This document shows positions 1-8,785 of a stretch of DNA of 22,234 nt, in pieces (within the stretch, counting starts at the first letter, position 1; each line of letters begins with the position of its first letter). Position numbers and translations under genes: made by a program. The DNA comes from Burkholderiaceae bacterium. GTDB lineage: Bacteria > Pseudomonadota > Gammaproteobacteria > Burkholderiales > Burkholderiaceae. The stretch is taken from assembly GCA_017997515.1 (NCBI GenBank), contig JAGOEY010000009.1, positions 1 through 22,234 of the forward strand. Reading direction: 5' to 3'. The notes beneath the pieces were generated by a model. The model saw only the letters and a program-made list of their open reading frames with translations. It was not told the DNA's origin and ran no database searches.

Positions 1-993
<993 letters not shown>

Positions 994-995
994 GC

Positions 996-1110
996 ACACC
1001 CCCAGGCTGCGCGGACTTCGTTCCGCTTCCGCCTACCCCCTTGCAGGGGGCAACACCAGTGGACTGGCAGAGCCAGATCCACGGTGTTTGCTGGAAGGGC
1101 GCTTGTGCTG
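996..1110 (+). repeat. Dispersed intergenic repeat, family A, copy 1
   Basis: This stretch fills the gap between the convergent ends of glnB and the LOG gene. It shares long blocks with the reverse complement of 6814-6912: CACCCCCAGGCT, then CCCCCTTGCAGGGGGC, then ACCAGTGG, GGC(A/G)GAGCC and TCCACGGT in the same order and spacing. At its centre lies the near-palindrome ACCCCCTTGCAGGGGGC (1035-1051), which can form a short GC-rich hairpin. It has no T-run, so it does not look like a standard terminator. I recall similar sequence being frequent between genes in Comamonadaceae; that is memory, not a search. Confidence 0.7.
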
Positions 1111-1129
1111 CGCACTTCGCTTTTGAAAC

Positions 1130-1720
1130 TTACAGCTTGTCTTCCAGCGTGTTGGGTACTTTTTGTACACCTGCCGCTTGCACCACGGCGCGCATGAGGG
1201 GCTCGACGGCGGTGTCTGTTTTGAACAGGGTCATCTGTGCTTCGCTCATGAAGCCGGCGCGGACGCTGTTGGCCAGGAACACCAGCAGTGCGTCGTAGTA
1301 ACCCGCCACGTTCAGCACACCAATGGCTTTGTCGTGGTAACGCAGCTGGCGCCAAGTCCAGACTTCAAACAGTTCTTCGAAGGTGCCAATGCCGCCGGGC
1401 AGGGCGATAAAGGCGTCGCTGCGGTCGGCCATCAGGGCTTTGCGCTCGTGCATCGTGTCCACCACGTGGAGTTCGTCGCAGTGGGTGTTGGCCTGTTCCA
1501 GGTCCACCAGCGCCTTCGGGATGATGCCGACCACACGGCCACCAGCGGCCTGTGTGGCCTCGGCCACGATACCCATCAGGCCATTGCGGCCACCACCATA
1601 GACCAGCTGGCCGCCGTGTTCACCAATCCACTGGCCCGTGGCGCGGGCGGCTTCGGCGTACACCGGGTCGTTGCCCGGGCGCGAGCCGCAGTAAACACAG
1701 ACGGAAAAATTCGGTTTCAT
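1130..1720 (-). CDS. LOG family protein (TIGR00730-type nucleotide phosphoribohydrolase)
   Basis: A 196-residue protein of the LOG / lysine-decarboxylase-like Rossmann family, whose studied members release the base from nucleoside 5'-monophosphates such as cytokinin ribotides or AMP. Signatures: VCVYCGSRPG near the N-terminus (residues 7-16), GGGRNGLMG (42-50), MHERKALM (90-97) and PGGIGTFEELFE (108-119), the last two carrying the catalytic Arg/Glu cluster. The start at 1720 is chosen over the longer frame from 1831 because it begins exactly at the conserved N-terminus and its ATG overlaps the dgkA stop as ATGA, the mark of translational coupling. It is last in the minus-strand run from the sigma factor. 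The family was formerly mis-annotated as lysine decarboxylase. Its cellular substrate here is unknown. Confidence 0.9.
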   Translation of the reverse strand: MKPNFSVCVYCGSRPGNDPVYAEAARATGQWIGEHGGQLVYGGGRNGLMGIVAEATQAAGGRVVGIIPKALVDLEQANTHCDELHVVDTMHERKALMADRSDAFIALPGGIGTFEELFEVWTWRQLRYHDKAIGVLNVAGYYDALLVFLANSVRAGFMSEAQMTLFKTDTAVEPLMRAVVQAAGVQKVPNTLEDKL

Positions 1721-2121
1721 GCAAAAAATCTCTGGAACAGCGCCGCGGCCCAGACCCCGGCGCACAACAACAAACTGAGCAGCACCGCAGCGCTGCCCAT
1801 GTCCTTGGCGCGTTTGGACAAGGCGTGCCACTCGGGGCCAATACGGTCAATCGCGGTTTCGATGCCGGTGTTGAGCAACTCCACCACCATCAGGATCACC
1901 ACCGTGCCCGCCAGCAGTGCCACCTCAACCCAATTGCGGCCCAGCCACAGCGACGCGGGCAGCAGCACCATGGCGGCGATGGCCTCCTGGCGGAATGCAG
2001 TTTCGCCCCAGCCCGCCCGCAGACCGGCCAGCGAATACCCGGCGGCATGCCAGATGCGGTGCAGGCCGGTGCGGGTCTTCTGGGGGTTAACCGGGGAATT
2101 GGAAGGTGGGGGCGTTGCCAC
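1717..2121 (-). CDS. dgkA: Diacylglycerol kinase, prokaryotic type
   Basis: A 134-residue integral inner-membrane enzyme that phosphorylates diacylglycerol to phosphatidic acid, recycling lipid released by membrane-derived glycan synthesis. After a proline-rich N-terminus come an amphipathic helix (residues 18-45) and three membrane helices (about 46-61, 65-83 and 109-128). The family signature is intact: ELLNTGIETAIDRIG (81-95) followed by LSKRAKDMGSAAV (101-113), containing the catalytic and Mg-binding glutamates and lysine. Length fits the family (about 120-135). The start is GTG at 2119-2121, three bases after the RDD stop, and the stop overlaps the next ATG, so the three genes are almost certainly one translationally coupled unit. 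Confidence 0.93.
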   Translation of the reverse strand: MATPPPSNSPVNPQKTRTGLHRIWHAAGYSLAGLRAGWGETAFRQEAIAAMVLLPASLWLGRNWVEVALLAGTVVILMVVELLNTGIETAIDRIGPEWHALSKRAKDMGSAAVLLSLLLCAGVWAAALFQRFFA

Positions 2122-2124
2122 GTC

Positions 2125-2691
2125 TCAACCCTTCCTGGGGGGTGGAGGGGCAACGGAGACAAGCCTCGTACCCGCCCAGGCGTCATGCCAGAACTGGCGT
2201 TGCGGGTGAAAGCGGCTCAGCAGCGCCCACACCAGCACCCAGCCGAAGGTGATGACGGCAATTTCGCCGCCCGGCAACCCAAAGGGCGCAGACACGGCCA
2301 GCGGAGGCAGCAGCCAGATCCAGCTCAGCGCATACCGCAGCAGCGCGCGCGGCTGTGACACGGACGCACCATGGCGGTCCACCAGGCGGATATGCCAGGT
2401 TTTCATGGCCAGGGTCTGGCCTTTGGACCAGAACCAGGTGAAGTAGATACCAAACACCACAAACAGGAAGGCCTGTAATGCGTGGCGGTTGTCCATGGCG
2501 TTGCGTGTCTGGCTCAGGGTGCCAAACAGATAACCGGCGATGAACACCACACCAAACATCAACATGCCTTCGTACATCCAGCAGCTCATCCGGCGGCGGA
2601 GGTTGGGTGCTATCAAATGTGTTGCACCTTGCGTCCGGCTGGCGGGCGCTGGAGGCAATTTTTGTGTTGAAGATGGGAAATCGGAGGGCAT
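2125..2691 (-). CDS. RDD family membrane protein
   Basis: A predicted protein of up to 188 residues with three or four hydrophobic helices and the RDD-domain hallmark QTLAMKTWHIRLVD after the second helix, then RALLRYALSW. RDD proteins are poorly defined membrane proteins, some linked to Na+/H+ or other solute transport; no specific function is claimed. The start is uncertain. The ATG at 2691 gives about 28 extra residues before the point (APNLRRRMSCWMYEG) where I expect homologues to begin. A TTG at 2616-2614, preceded by AAGGTG about 8 bases upstream, would start just there. The extra N-terminal segment coincides with a family-B repeat copy (about 2608-2667) read in reverse, suggesting that the extension is either not translated or repeat-derived. 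It is coupled to dgkA downstream. Confidence 0.85.
   Translation of the reverse strand: MPSDFPSSTQKLPPAPASRTQGATHLIAPNLRRRMSCWMYEGMLMFGVVFIAGYLFGTLSQTRNAMDNRHALQAFLFVVFGIYFTWFWSKGQTLAMKTWHIRLVDRHGASVSQPRALLRYALSWIWLLPPLAVSAPFGLPGGEIAVITFGWVLVWALLSRFHPQRQFWHDAWAGTRLVSVAPPPPRKG
2608..2667 (+). repeat. Dispersed intergenic repeat, family B, copy 2 (divergent)
   Basis: TGCTATCAAAT near the left end and GGGCGCTGGAGGCAATTTTTG at the right end match, in order and spacing, the copies at 8786-8843 and 17210-17265. The middle is more diverged and the internal CGCCC/GGGCG hairpin is weak here. This copy lies over the 5' end of the RDD gene as predicted from its ATG at 2691 and includes the alternative TTG start, so it affects the start choice. 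Confidence 0.5.
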
Positions 2692-2826
2692 GGAGCGGTG
2701 GCAGGGCTCAGGCGCTTGCTGCGCAGGCCGTGAAAAAAGGGATGCGGTATTGTGCCTGCGCCTGGGGTGGGCTTCTGCCGGGCCACACTGAGCCGGTCAG
2801 TCGCGTGGCTGTTTGACCTACCGGTA

Positions 2827-3624
2827 TCAGAGTTTGCGGGCGTCGGTGGCGGGCGGAACCGGTGGCAGCAAGGTGCGGCTGGCCGGGGTGTTGTTGCCGT
2901 CTTTCGTGACGGCTGGTTTGGGTGGCACCACCACCATTTTTTGCGGTGCAACAGGTTTGATGGCGATGGCCGCCCCGGCTGGCTTTGTGCTTGCGCCGGC
3001 GGCCAGTTTCTGCTTTTCTTCCGCGCTCAGCGCCTGGTAGGCCTCCCACTGGGCCTTTTTGTCGTCCGGCGCGAGTTTGTTGGTTTCGGCAAAGTTCAGC
3101 CGGGCCTGGTTGCGTTGCTGCACGCTCAGCGCAGCCCAGTCGGTCATGCGGCTGTGCAGCTTTTCCTGCTCGGGCGCGGGCAGCTTGTGGAAGTTCTGCG
3201 ACAGGGTGATCCACTTGCGGCGCTGCTGTTCGCTAATTTCAGTCCAGCGTCCTGCCAATGGGCCCAAAGCCTGCTGTTGGGATGGTGTGAGCTCGGTCCA
3301 GGCAGGGCGTGCGGCCAGGGCGGCTGCACTGAGTGGTTTCGGCGGCGCAACGGTAATGGCTTTGGGGGCCACGGGGGCAGGTGGGGCGACCACCATGGGT
3401 TCGGTGGGCACCTGTTCCCGAACAGCGCTGGGTGGCGCGGGGGGGGCGATGGGCGTTGTGGGCAGTGCTGCAGGGGCGCTTGTGGCACTGGCGGCCATAC
3501 CGGGGACTGCAGCAGCCGCAGGGTCGGTTTCTGCTTGCGCGGCGGGAAGAAGCAGGCACAACACGGCAGCGCGCATGGGCCAGACAGACCGCATCGGAGC
3601 GGGGGAGTTCTTCACGGAGCGCAT
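2827..3624 (-). CDS. DUF3106 domain protein, predicted exported
   Basis: A 265-residue protein of unknown function. A signal peptide is visible: MRSVWPMRAAVLCLLLPAAQA, with likely cleavage after AQA near residue 31 and possible alternative starts at Met11 or Met17. Residues 32-107 and 209-265 are Ala/Pro-rich and low in complexity. The core (about 108-208) is helical and built of short repeats of the type L-S/T-x-x-Q/E-Q/R (LTPSQQQ, ISEQQRR, LPAPEQE, LSVQQRN, LSAEEKQ) with a regularly placed Trp, the DUF3106 pattern. It resembles in style the periplasmic LTxxQ/CpxP-type helical sensors, but homology to them is not shown. It follows the DUF3619 gene by 24 bases, in the same run as the sigma factor. 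A role in sensing or buffering envelope stress for that sigma factor is inference only. Confidence 0.85.
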   Translation of the reverse strand: MRSVKNSPAPMRSVWPMRAAVLCLLLPAAQAETDPAAAAVPGMAASATSAPAALPTTPIAPPAPPSAVREQVPTEPMVVAPPAPVAPKAITVAPPKPLSAAALAARPAWTELTPSQQQALGPLAGRWTEISEQQRRKWITLSQNFHKLPAPEQEKLHSRMTDWAALSVQQRNQARLNFAETNKLAPDDKKAQWEAYQALSAEEKQKLAAGASTKPAGAAIAIKPVAPQKMVVVPPKPAVTKDGNNTPASRTLLPPVPPATDARKL

Positions 3625-3648
3625 GCAGTCGGTGTCTCTCGGTATCTC

Positions 3649-4089
3649 TTAATGGGTTTCGCTGTGGCTGGTCTTGAGAAACTGCACAAAGCCGGGGTCG
3701 GCGTACGCGTCGGGCGGCAGGTCGTCGGTCAGCAGGGCAGCGTCCACTTCGGCAAGTTCGGTCAGGCGGTCGTCGTCCTGGATGATGTTGATGGCTACCA
3801 AGCCTGCCACCAGCGCAATCAGGGGCAGGGCGGAAGCAAATTGGCGCCACAGGCTGAAACCGCCACCGCCGCCCAGAGTCAGTGTGGCGGAGTTGCCGGA
3901 GGTGGCGACCGCCGGGGCGGTTTGCAGGGAAAGCACCTTGCGTTTGGCCAGGGCCTGCATCCGGGCCGCACGCAGCCGCTCCGAGATGTCATAAGGCAAT
4001 TCACCCGTGCTGGCCGTGAGGCGCTGGGTGATGTGGCGTGCGTACTGCTGTTGCAGCGCTTCGCTCCGGTGGTGGTCTGGCTTGTTCAT
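3649..4089 (-). CDS. DUF3619 family single-pass membrane protein (candidate anti-sigma factor)
   Basis: A 146-residue protein with a cytoplasmic-type N-terminal helix region (residues 1-55, with YDISERLRAARMQAL at 33-47), a Gly/Ser linker (64-80), one membrane helix (about 84-104, FASALPLIALVAGLVAINII) and an acidic C-terminal tail of about 40 residues. This matches DUF3619, an uncharacterised family. Its ATG overlaps the stop codon of the sigma-factor gene by four bases (ATGA), so the two are made together. A small one-pass protein coupled to an ECF-type sigma gene is the usual anatomy of a membrane anti-sigma factor. The N-terminal part lacks a recognisable zinc-binding HxxxCxxC motif, so if it acts this way it is not a ZAS-type anti-sigma. 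Functional assignment is inference. Confidence 0.85.
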   Translation of the reverse strand: MNKPDHHRSEALQQQYARHITQRLTASTGELPYDISERLRAARMQALAKRKVLSLQTAPAVATSGNSATLTLGGGGGFSLWRQFASALPLIALVAGLVAINIIQDDDRLTELAEVDAALLTDDLPPDAYADPGFVQFLKTSHSETH

Positions 4090-4643
4090 GCTTGTATTCC
4101 CTTTGCCGCCAGTGCCCGGCTGAGCGCGTGAACCGCCCGGGAGCAGTGTGTTTTGACGCTGCCTTCCGAGCAGCCCATGGCTGCTGCCGTCTCTGCGACG
4201 TTCATGTCTTCCCAGTAACGCATCAAGAAGGCTTCCCGTTGACGTGCGGGCAAAGCCTGGATCTCGATTTCGATCTCATGCAATATCTGCGCCCGCCGTG
4301 TGCTGTCTTCTGCGCTCTCTGAGCCTTCTGCACTCATTAAAGTTTCAAGAATGTCGAAATTACCGTCTTCTCCGGCCACTTCGAAGTCACTCATGTTGGA
4401 AAACAGGGCATTGCGGGTTTTCTGGCGCCGGAACCAGTCAAGGGTGCAGTTCGACAGGATGCGCTGGAACAGCATGGGCAGCTCTTCCGGGGGCTTGTCA
4501 CCGTAGTGTTCGGCCAGTTTCATCATGCTGTCCTGCACGATGTCGAGCGCTGCTTCGTCGTTGCGGACGTGGTAGACCGAGCGCTTGAATGCGCGTTTTT
4601 CCACACCCTTGAGGAAGTCGGAGAGTTCTTGTTCGGTTGCCAA
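4086..4643 (-). CDS. RNA polymerase sigma factor, sigma-70 family, ECF-like
   Basis: A 185-residue sigma factor with only regions 2 and 4. Region 2 covers about residues 14-76 (LDIVQDSMMKLAEHYGDK for core binding, DWFRRQKTRN at the -10-recognition end). An acidic linker with EDGNFDILE follows. Region 4 (about 123-178) has the helix-turn-helix LPARQREAFLMRYWEDMNVAETAAAMGCSEGSVKTHCSRA, shown here only for orientation as residues 131-170. The start must be the TTG at 4643-4641: an in-frame TGA lies eight codons upstream and the conserved N-terminus ATEQELSDFLKGVEKRAFK begins at once. No good Shine-Dalgarno sequence precedes it. It heads the minus-strand run and is divergent from ilvB; its likely promoter is one arm of the inverted repeat at 4731-4803. 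Confidence 0.9.
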   Translation of the reverse strand: MATEQELSDFLKGVEKRAFKRSVYHVRNDEAALDIVQDSMMKLAEHYGDKPPEELPMLFQRILSNCTLDWFRRQKTRNALFSNMSDFEVAGEDGNFDILETLMSAEGSESAEDSTRRAQILHEIEIEIQALPARQREAFLMRYWEDMNVAETAAAMGCSEGSVKTHCSRAVHALSRALAAKGIQA

Positions 4644-4730
4644 GAGAAGAGTGTGGCCTGGGGTTCAGCCGTGTGTGGGATGTTGTGTGGTTTTTGCGTG
4701 GACAAGCGTGCTTTTTTGCACGTTTTCGGG

Positions 4731-4803
4731 GCGGATTATGGCACTCCCATTTAGATTTTTGGGGTGGCCTCGGGTTTCTGCGGGGCGTAATGCCATAATC
4801 CGC
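4731..4803. promoter_or_regulatory. Perfect 13-bp inverted repeat holding divergent extended -10 boxes
   Basis: GCGGATTATGGCA (4731-4743) and TGCCATAATCCGC (4791-4803) are exact reverse complements separated by 47 bases. Each arm, read outward, contains TGCCATAAT, an extended -10 element (TGn plus CATAAT). The right arm would drive ilvB with a transcript start near 4806 and a leader of about 147 bases; the left arm would drive the sigma-factor gene with a start near 4728. Good -35 hexamers are absent at 16-18 bases, which extended -10 promoters tolerate. The dyad could also be a protein binding site. CATAATCC occurs again on the minus strand at 16899-16906 upstream of aat, supporting its role as a common -10 box here. 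Confidence 0.55.
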
Positions 4804-4952
4804 GTTGCAATTCAAAAAAGCAAACGGGTCACGGTCCGGCGAAGCAAGCTATCTCGCTCATGTCCATGGTCCAAAGTTTCAACACGGCCTCACAAGGGCG
4901 CAGTGAAGAAGCACCCAAGGTTTTTCGTCAGAGAAATTCACAAAGGTTCATC

Positions 4953-6734
4953 ATGGAAATCACCAAAGCCGAAATCGCTTCGGCAGCAGCAGCCGTCCCC
5001 CCGTCCGCAGAACCGCAGGACCTTCGCGGGGCCGAAATTCTCGTCAAGTCTTTACAGGCTGAAAACGTCCAGTACATCTGGGGTTACCCAGGCGGCGCTG
5101 TCCTGCACATCTACGACGCGTTCTACAAACAAGACACCATCCAGCATGTGCTGGTGCGCCATGAACAGGCCGCCGTCCACGCCGCCGACGGGTACGCCCG
5201 TGCCACGGGTGAAGTGGGTGTGGCGCTGGTCACGTCCGGCCCCGGGCTGACCAATGCCGTGACCGGCATTGCGACGGCCTACATGGACAGCATTCCGCTG
5301 GTGATCATCAGCGGCCAGACATCGGTTGCCGCGATCGGCACCGATGCGTTCCAGGAATGTGACACCGTGGGTATCACGCGCCCCATCGTCAAGCACAACT
5401 TCCTGGTCAAGGATGTGCGCCAGATGGCCGAGACGCTGAAAAAAGCCTTCCACATCGCCCGCACCGGCCGGCCCGGCCCGGTGGTGGTGGACATCCCGAA
5501 GGACGTGTCCTTCAACAAGACCAGCTACACCGGCCACCCCAAAACGGTGGAAATGCGTTCTTACAACCCGGTGCGCAAGGGCCACGGCGGCCAGATCCGC
5601 AAGGCGCTGCAGCTGCTGATGGCGGCCAAGCGGCCCTATATCTACACCGGTGGTGGTGTGTTGCTGAGCAACGCCTCCAATGAACTCCGGACCCTGGTGG
5701 ACATGCTGGGTTACCCGGTCACCAATACGCTGATGGGCCTGGGCGCTTACCCTGCGTCGGACCGCAAGTTCCTGGGTATGCTGGGCATGCACGGCACGGT
5801 CGAAGCCAACAACACCATGCAGCATTGCGACGTGCTGCTGGCCGTGGGCGCACGTTTTGACGACCGGGTGATCGGCAACGTCAAACACTTCGCCCAGAAC
5901 GAACGCAAGATCATCCATATCGACATCGACCCGTCGAGCATCTCCAAACGCGTGCGGGTGGATGTACCGATCGTTGGTGACGTGAAAGACGTGTTGACCG
6001 AGCTGATTGCGATGATCAAGGAGTCGGGCCTGAAGCCCGACACCAACGCCTTGGGCGGCTGGTGGGACACCATCGAAGGCTGGCGTAGCCGCGACTGCAT
6101 GAAGTACAGCCTGGGCAGTGGCGACGTGATCAAGCCCCAGTACGTGGTTGAAACGCTTTGGAACATGACCAAGGACGCCGACACCTACATCACGTCCGAC
6201 GTGGGCCAGCACCAGATGTGGGCTGCGCAGTACTACAAGTTTGACGAGCCACGCCGCTGGATCAACTCCGGTGGCCTGGGCACCATGGGTGTGGGTATTC
6301 CCTACGCCATGGGCATCAAGCTGGCCAAGCCTGAGTCCGAGGTGTTCTGTATCACGGGCGAAGGTTCGGTGCAGATGAACATCCAGGAACTCTCGACCTG
6401 CCTGCAGTACAACACGCCGATCAAGATCTGCTCGCTCAACAACCGCTACCTCGGCATGGTGCGGCAGTGGCAGCAGATCGACTACGAAGGCCGCTACAGC
6501 AGCAGCTACATGGACGCCTTGCCCAATTTCGTGAAACTCGCCGAGGCCTATGGCCACGTCGGCATGCTGATCGAAAAGCCGCAGGACGTGGAGCCCGCGC
6601 TGCGCGAGGCGCGCAAGCTCAAGGACCGCACAGTGTTCATGGACTTCCGCACCGACCCGACGGAGAACGTGTTCCCCATGGTGCAGTCCGGCAAGGGCAT
6701 CACCGAAATGCTGCTCGGCCCCGGAGATTTATAA
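4953..6734 (+). CDS. ilvB: Acetolactate synthase (acetohydroxyacid synthase) large catalytic subunit
   Basis: A 593-residue ThDP- and FAD-dependent enzyme that condenses two pyruvates to acetolactate, or pyruvate with 2-oxobutyrate to acetohydroxybutyrate, the first common step to valine, leucine and isoleucine. Domains in order: ThDP PYR domain with the catalytic glutamate in VRHEQAAVHAADGYARATG, the central FAD-binding domain with VGARFDDRV, and the PP domain with the Mg/ThDP motif. That motif reads GEGSVQMNIQEL...NNRYLG, with GEG in place of the commoner GDG, as I recall for other Burkholderiales enzymes. The start at ATG 4953 is chosen because AAAGG lies 7 bases upstream; an in-frame ATG at 4860 would add 31 unconserved-looking residues. 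It is transcribed toward ilvN and ilvC. Confidence 0.95.
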   Translation: MEITKAEIASAAAAVPPSAEPQDLRGAEILVKSLQAENVQYIWGYPGGAVLHIYDAFYKQDTIQHVLVRHEQAAVHAADGYARATGEVGVALVTSGPGLTNAVTGIATAYMDSIPLVIISGQTSVAAIGTDAFQECDTVGITRPIVKHNFLVKDVRQMAETLKKAFHIARTGRPGPVVVDIPKDVSFNKTSYTGHPKTVEMRSYNPVRKGHGGQIRKALQLLMAAKRPYIYTGGGVLLSNASNELRTLVDMLGYPVTNTLMGLGAYPASDRKFLGMLGMHGTVEANNTMQHCDVLLAVGARFDDRVIGNVKHFAQNERKIIHIDIDPSSISKRVRVDVPIVGDVKDVLTELIAMIKESGLKPDTNALGGWWDTIEGWRSRDCMKYSLGSGDVIKPQYVVETLWNMTKDADTYITSDVGQHQMWAAQYYKFDEPRRWINSGGLGTMGVGIPYAMGIKLAKPESEVFCITGEGSVQMNIQELSTCLQYNTPIKICSLNNRYLGMVRQWQQIDYEGRYSSSYMDALPNFVKLAEAYGHVGMLIEKPQDVEPALREARKLKDRTVFMDFRTDPTENVFPMVQSGKGITEMLLGPGDL

Positions 6735-6813
6735 GTAAATTGGCAGTTTGCGCAGGCCAGGTCTGCGCCAGCAGCTATCTTTTTTAACATCGACTCTCCG
6801 CAGTCTCAGCTAC

Positions 6814-6912
6814 GCGCCCCTCCCAGAGATACCGTGGAACCGGCTCCGCCGGGCCACTGGTATCGCCCCCTGCAAGGGGGTTGGCGAGAGCGTAGCGAAG
6901 CCTGGGGGTGAG
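6814..6912 (-). repeat. Dispersed intergenic repeat, family A, copy 2
   Basis: Read on the minus strand, this segment starts CACCCCCAGGCTTCGCTACGC and continues with ACCCCCTTGCAGGGGGC, ACCAGTGG, CGGCGGAGCCGG and TTCCACGG, collinear with copy 1 at 996-1110 but in opposite orientation. It sits inside the unusually long gap (263 bases) between ilvB and ilvN, which are normally close. The central near-palindrome is at 6865-6881. Its transcript can fold on itself and might affect the ilvB/ilvN expression ratio; that is speculative. Confidence 0.7.
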
Positions 6913-6997
6913 TCAAAACCTTGACGAATCTATTGTCTGCCGAGCCCGTGTATTACCGTACACGGGGGAGGGCAGCGAAAAGAGGAATCTTTCATTT

Positions 6998-7489
6998 ATG
7001 AAACACATCATTGCTGTCTTGCTGGAAAACGAGCCCGGTGCGCTTTCCCGCGTTGTGGGCCTGTTCTCGGCCCGTGGCTACAACATCGAGAGCCTGACCG
7101 TTGCGCCAACCGAGGACTCGAGCCTCTCGCGCATGACCATCCAGACCACAGGCTCTGACGACGTCATCGAGCAGATCACAAAACACCTGAACCGGCTGAT
7201 TGAAGTCGTCAAGGTGGTGGACCTGACCGAAGGTGCCTATACCGAGCGTGAACTGATGATGGTCAAGGTGCGTGCGGTGGGCAAGGAACGCGAGGAAATG
7301 ATGCGGATGGCCGAGATCTTCCGCGGCCGCATCATCGACGTGACCGACAAGAGTTACACCATTGAACTCACCGGTGACCAAGCCAAGAACGACGCGTTCC
7401 TGCACGCGATCGAACGTTCGGCCATTCTGGAGACGGTGCGCACCGGCGCCAGCGGCATTGGCCGGGGTGAGAGAATACTGCGCATTTGA
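6998..7489 (+). CDS. ilvN: Acetolactate synthase small regulatory subunit
   Basis: A 163-residue protein, the normal length for the small subunit (IlvH/IlvN type), which activates the catalytic subunit and confers valine feedback inhibition. An N-terminal ACT domain (residues 1-75) shows MKHIIAVLLENEPGALSRVVGLFSARGYNI, listed here as residues 1-30, with the Asn/Gly residues that line the valine site. The C-terminal ACT-like domain follows (about 80-160, TERELMMVKVRA onward). The start at ATG 6998 is chosen because it gives the canonical N-terminus and is preceded by AGAGGA at 6981-6986; the longer frame from 6908 reads through repeat sequence. It lies between ilvB and ilvC in the usual order. 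Confidence 0.95.
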   Translation: MKHIIAVLLENEPGALSRVVGLFSARGYNIESLTVAPTEDSSLSRMTIQTTGSDDVIEQITKHLNRLIEVVKVVDLTEGAYTERELMMVKVRAVGKEREEMMRMAEIFRGRIIDVTDKSYTIELTGDQAKNDAFLHAIERSAILETVRTGASGIGRGERILRI

Positions 7490-7514
7490 TTTTGAACATC
7501 CGGGCGCGTTTTGA

Positions 7515-8642
<1,128 letters not shown>

Positions 8643-8701
8643 TCGTCTTTGCGGTCTGCCGCAATGTGAAGGGGGCGCCAACAGCGCCTTCTTCGCGCCC
8701 C

Positions 8702-8732
8702 AAAAGCCACCCTTTGCGGTGGCTCTTTTTTT
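8702..8732 (+). terminator. Intrinsic terminator after ilvC
   Basis: AGCCACC (8705-8711) pairs with GGTGGCT (8718-8724) around a 6-base loop and is followed by a run of T residues (8726-8732). A second GC-rich hairpin, GGCGC/GCGCC near 8674-8688, precedes it. This should end the ilvBNC transcript and means that pssA needs its own promoter. Confidence 0.85.
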
Positions 8733-8785
8733 GCCGGTGCGTCAAAGGCCTGCACTACACTGCCCGCTGCGCAAATCTTGTATGG

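Noticed and set aside
1717..1831. Longer N-terminus of the LOG protein from 1831
   Set aside because: The extra residues are out-of-frame dgkA sequence; the ATGA overlap at 1717-1720 gives the canonical start.
2752..4131. 459-codon plus-strand frame opposite the DUF3106, DUF3619 and sigma genes
   Set aside because: Gly/Gln/His-rich shadow that crosses three genes which themselves have clear family matches and coupled starts on the minus strand.
4860..4952. 31-residue N-terminal extension of IlvB from ATG 4860
   Set aside because: No Shine-Dalgarno sequence at 4860, unusual composition, and a well-placed AAAGG before ATG 4953 where the expected N-terminus begins; kept as leader RNA.
4804..4952. 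Possible amino-acid attenuator in the ilvB leader
   Set aside because: No leader frame rich in Ile, Val or Leu codons and no hairpin followed by a T-run was found.
5052..6557. Long open frame (501 codons) on the minus strand opposite ilvB
   Set aside because: It is rich in His, Val and Gly as expected for the antisense of a G+C-rich gene and has no recognisable motif, while the plus strand is clearly ilvB.
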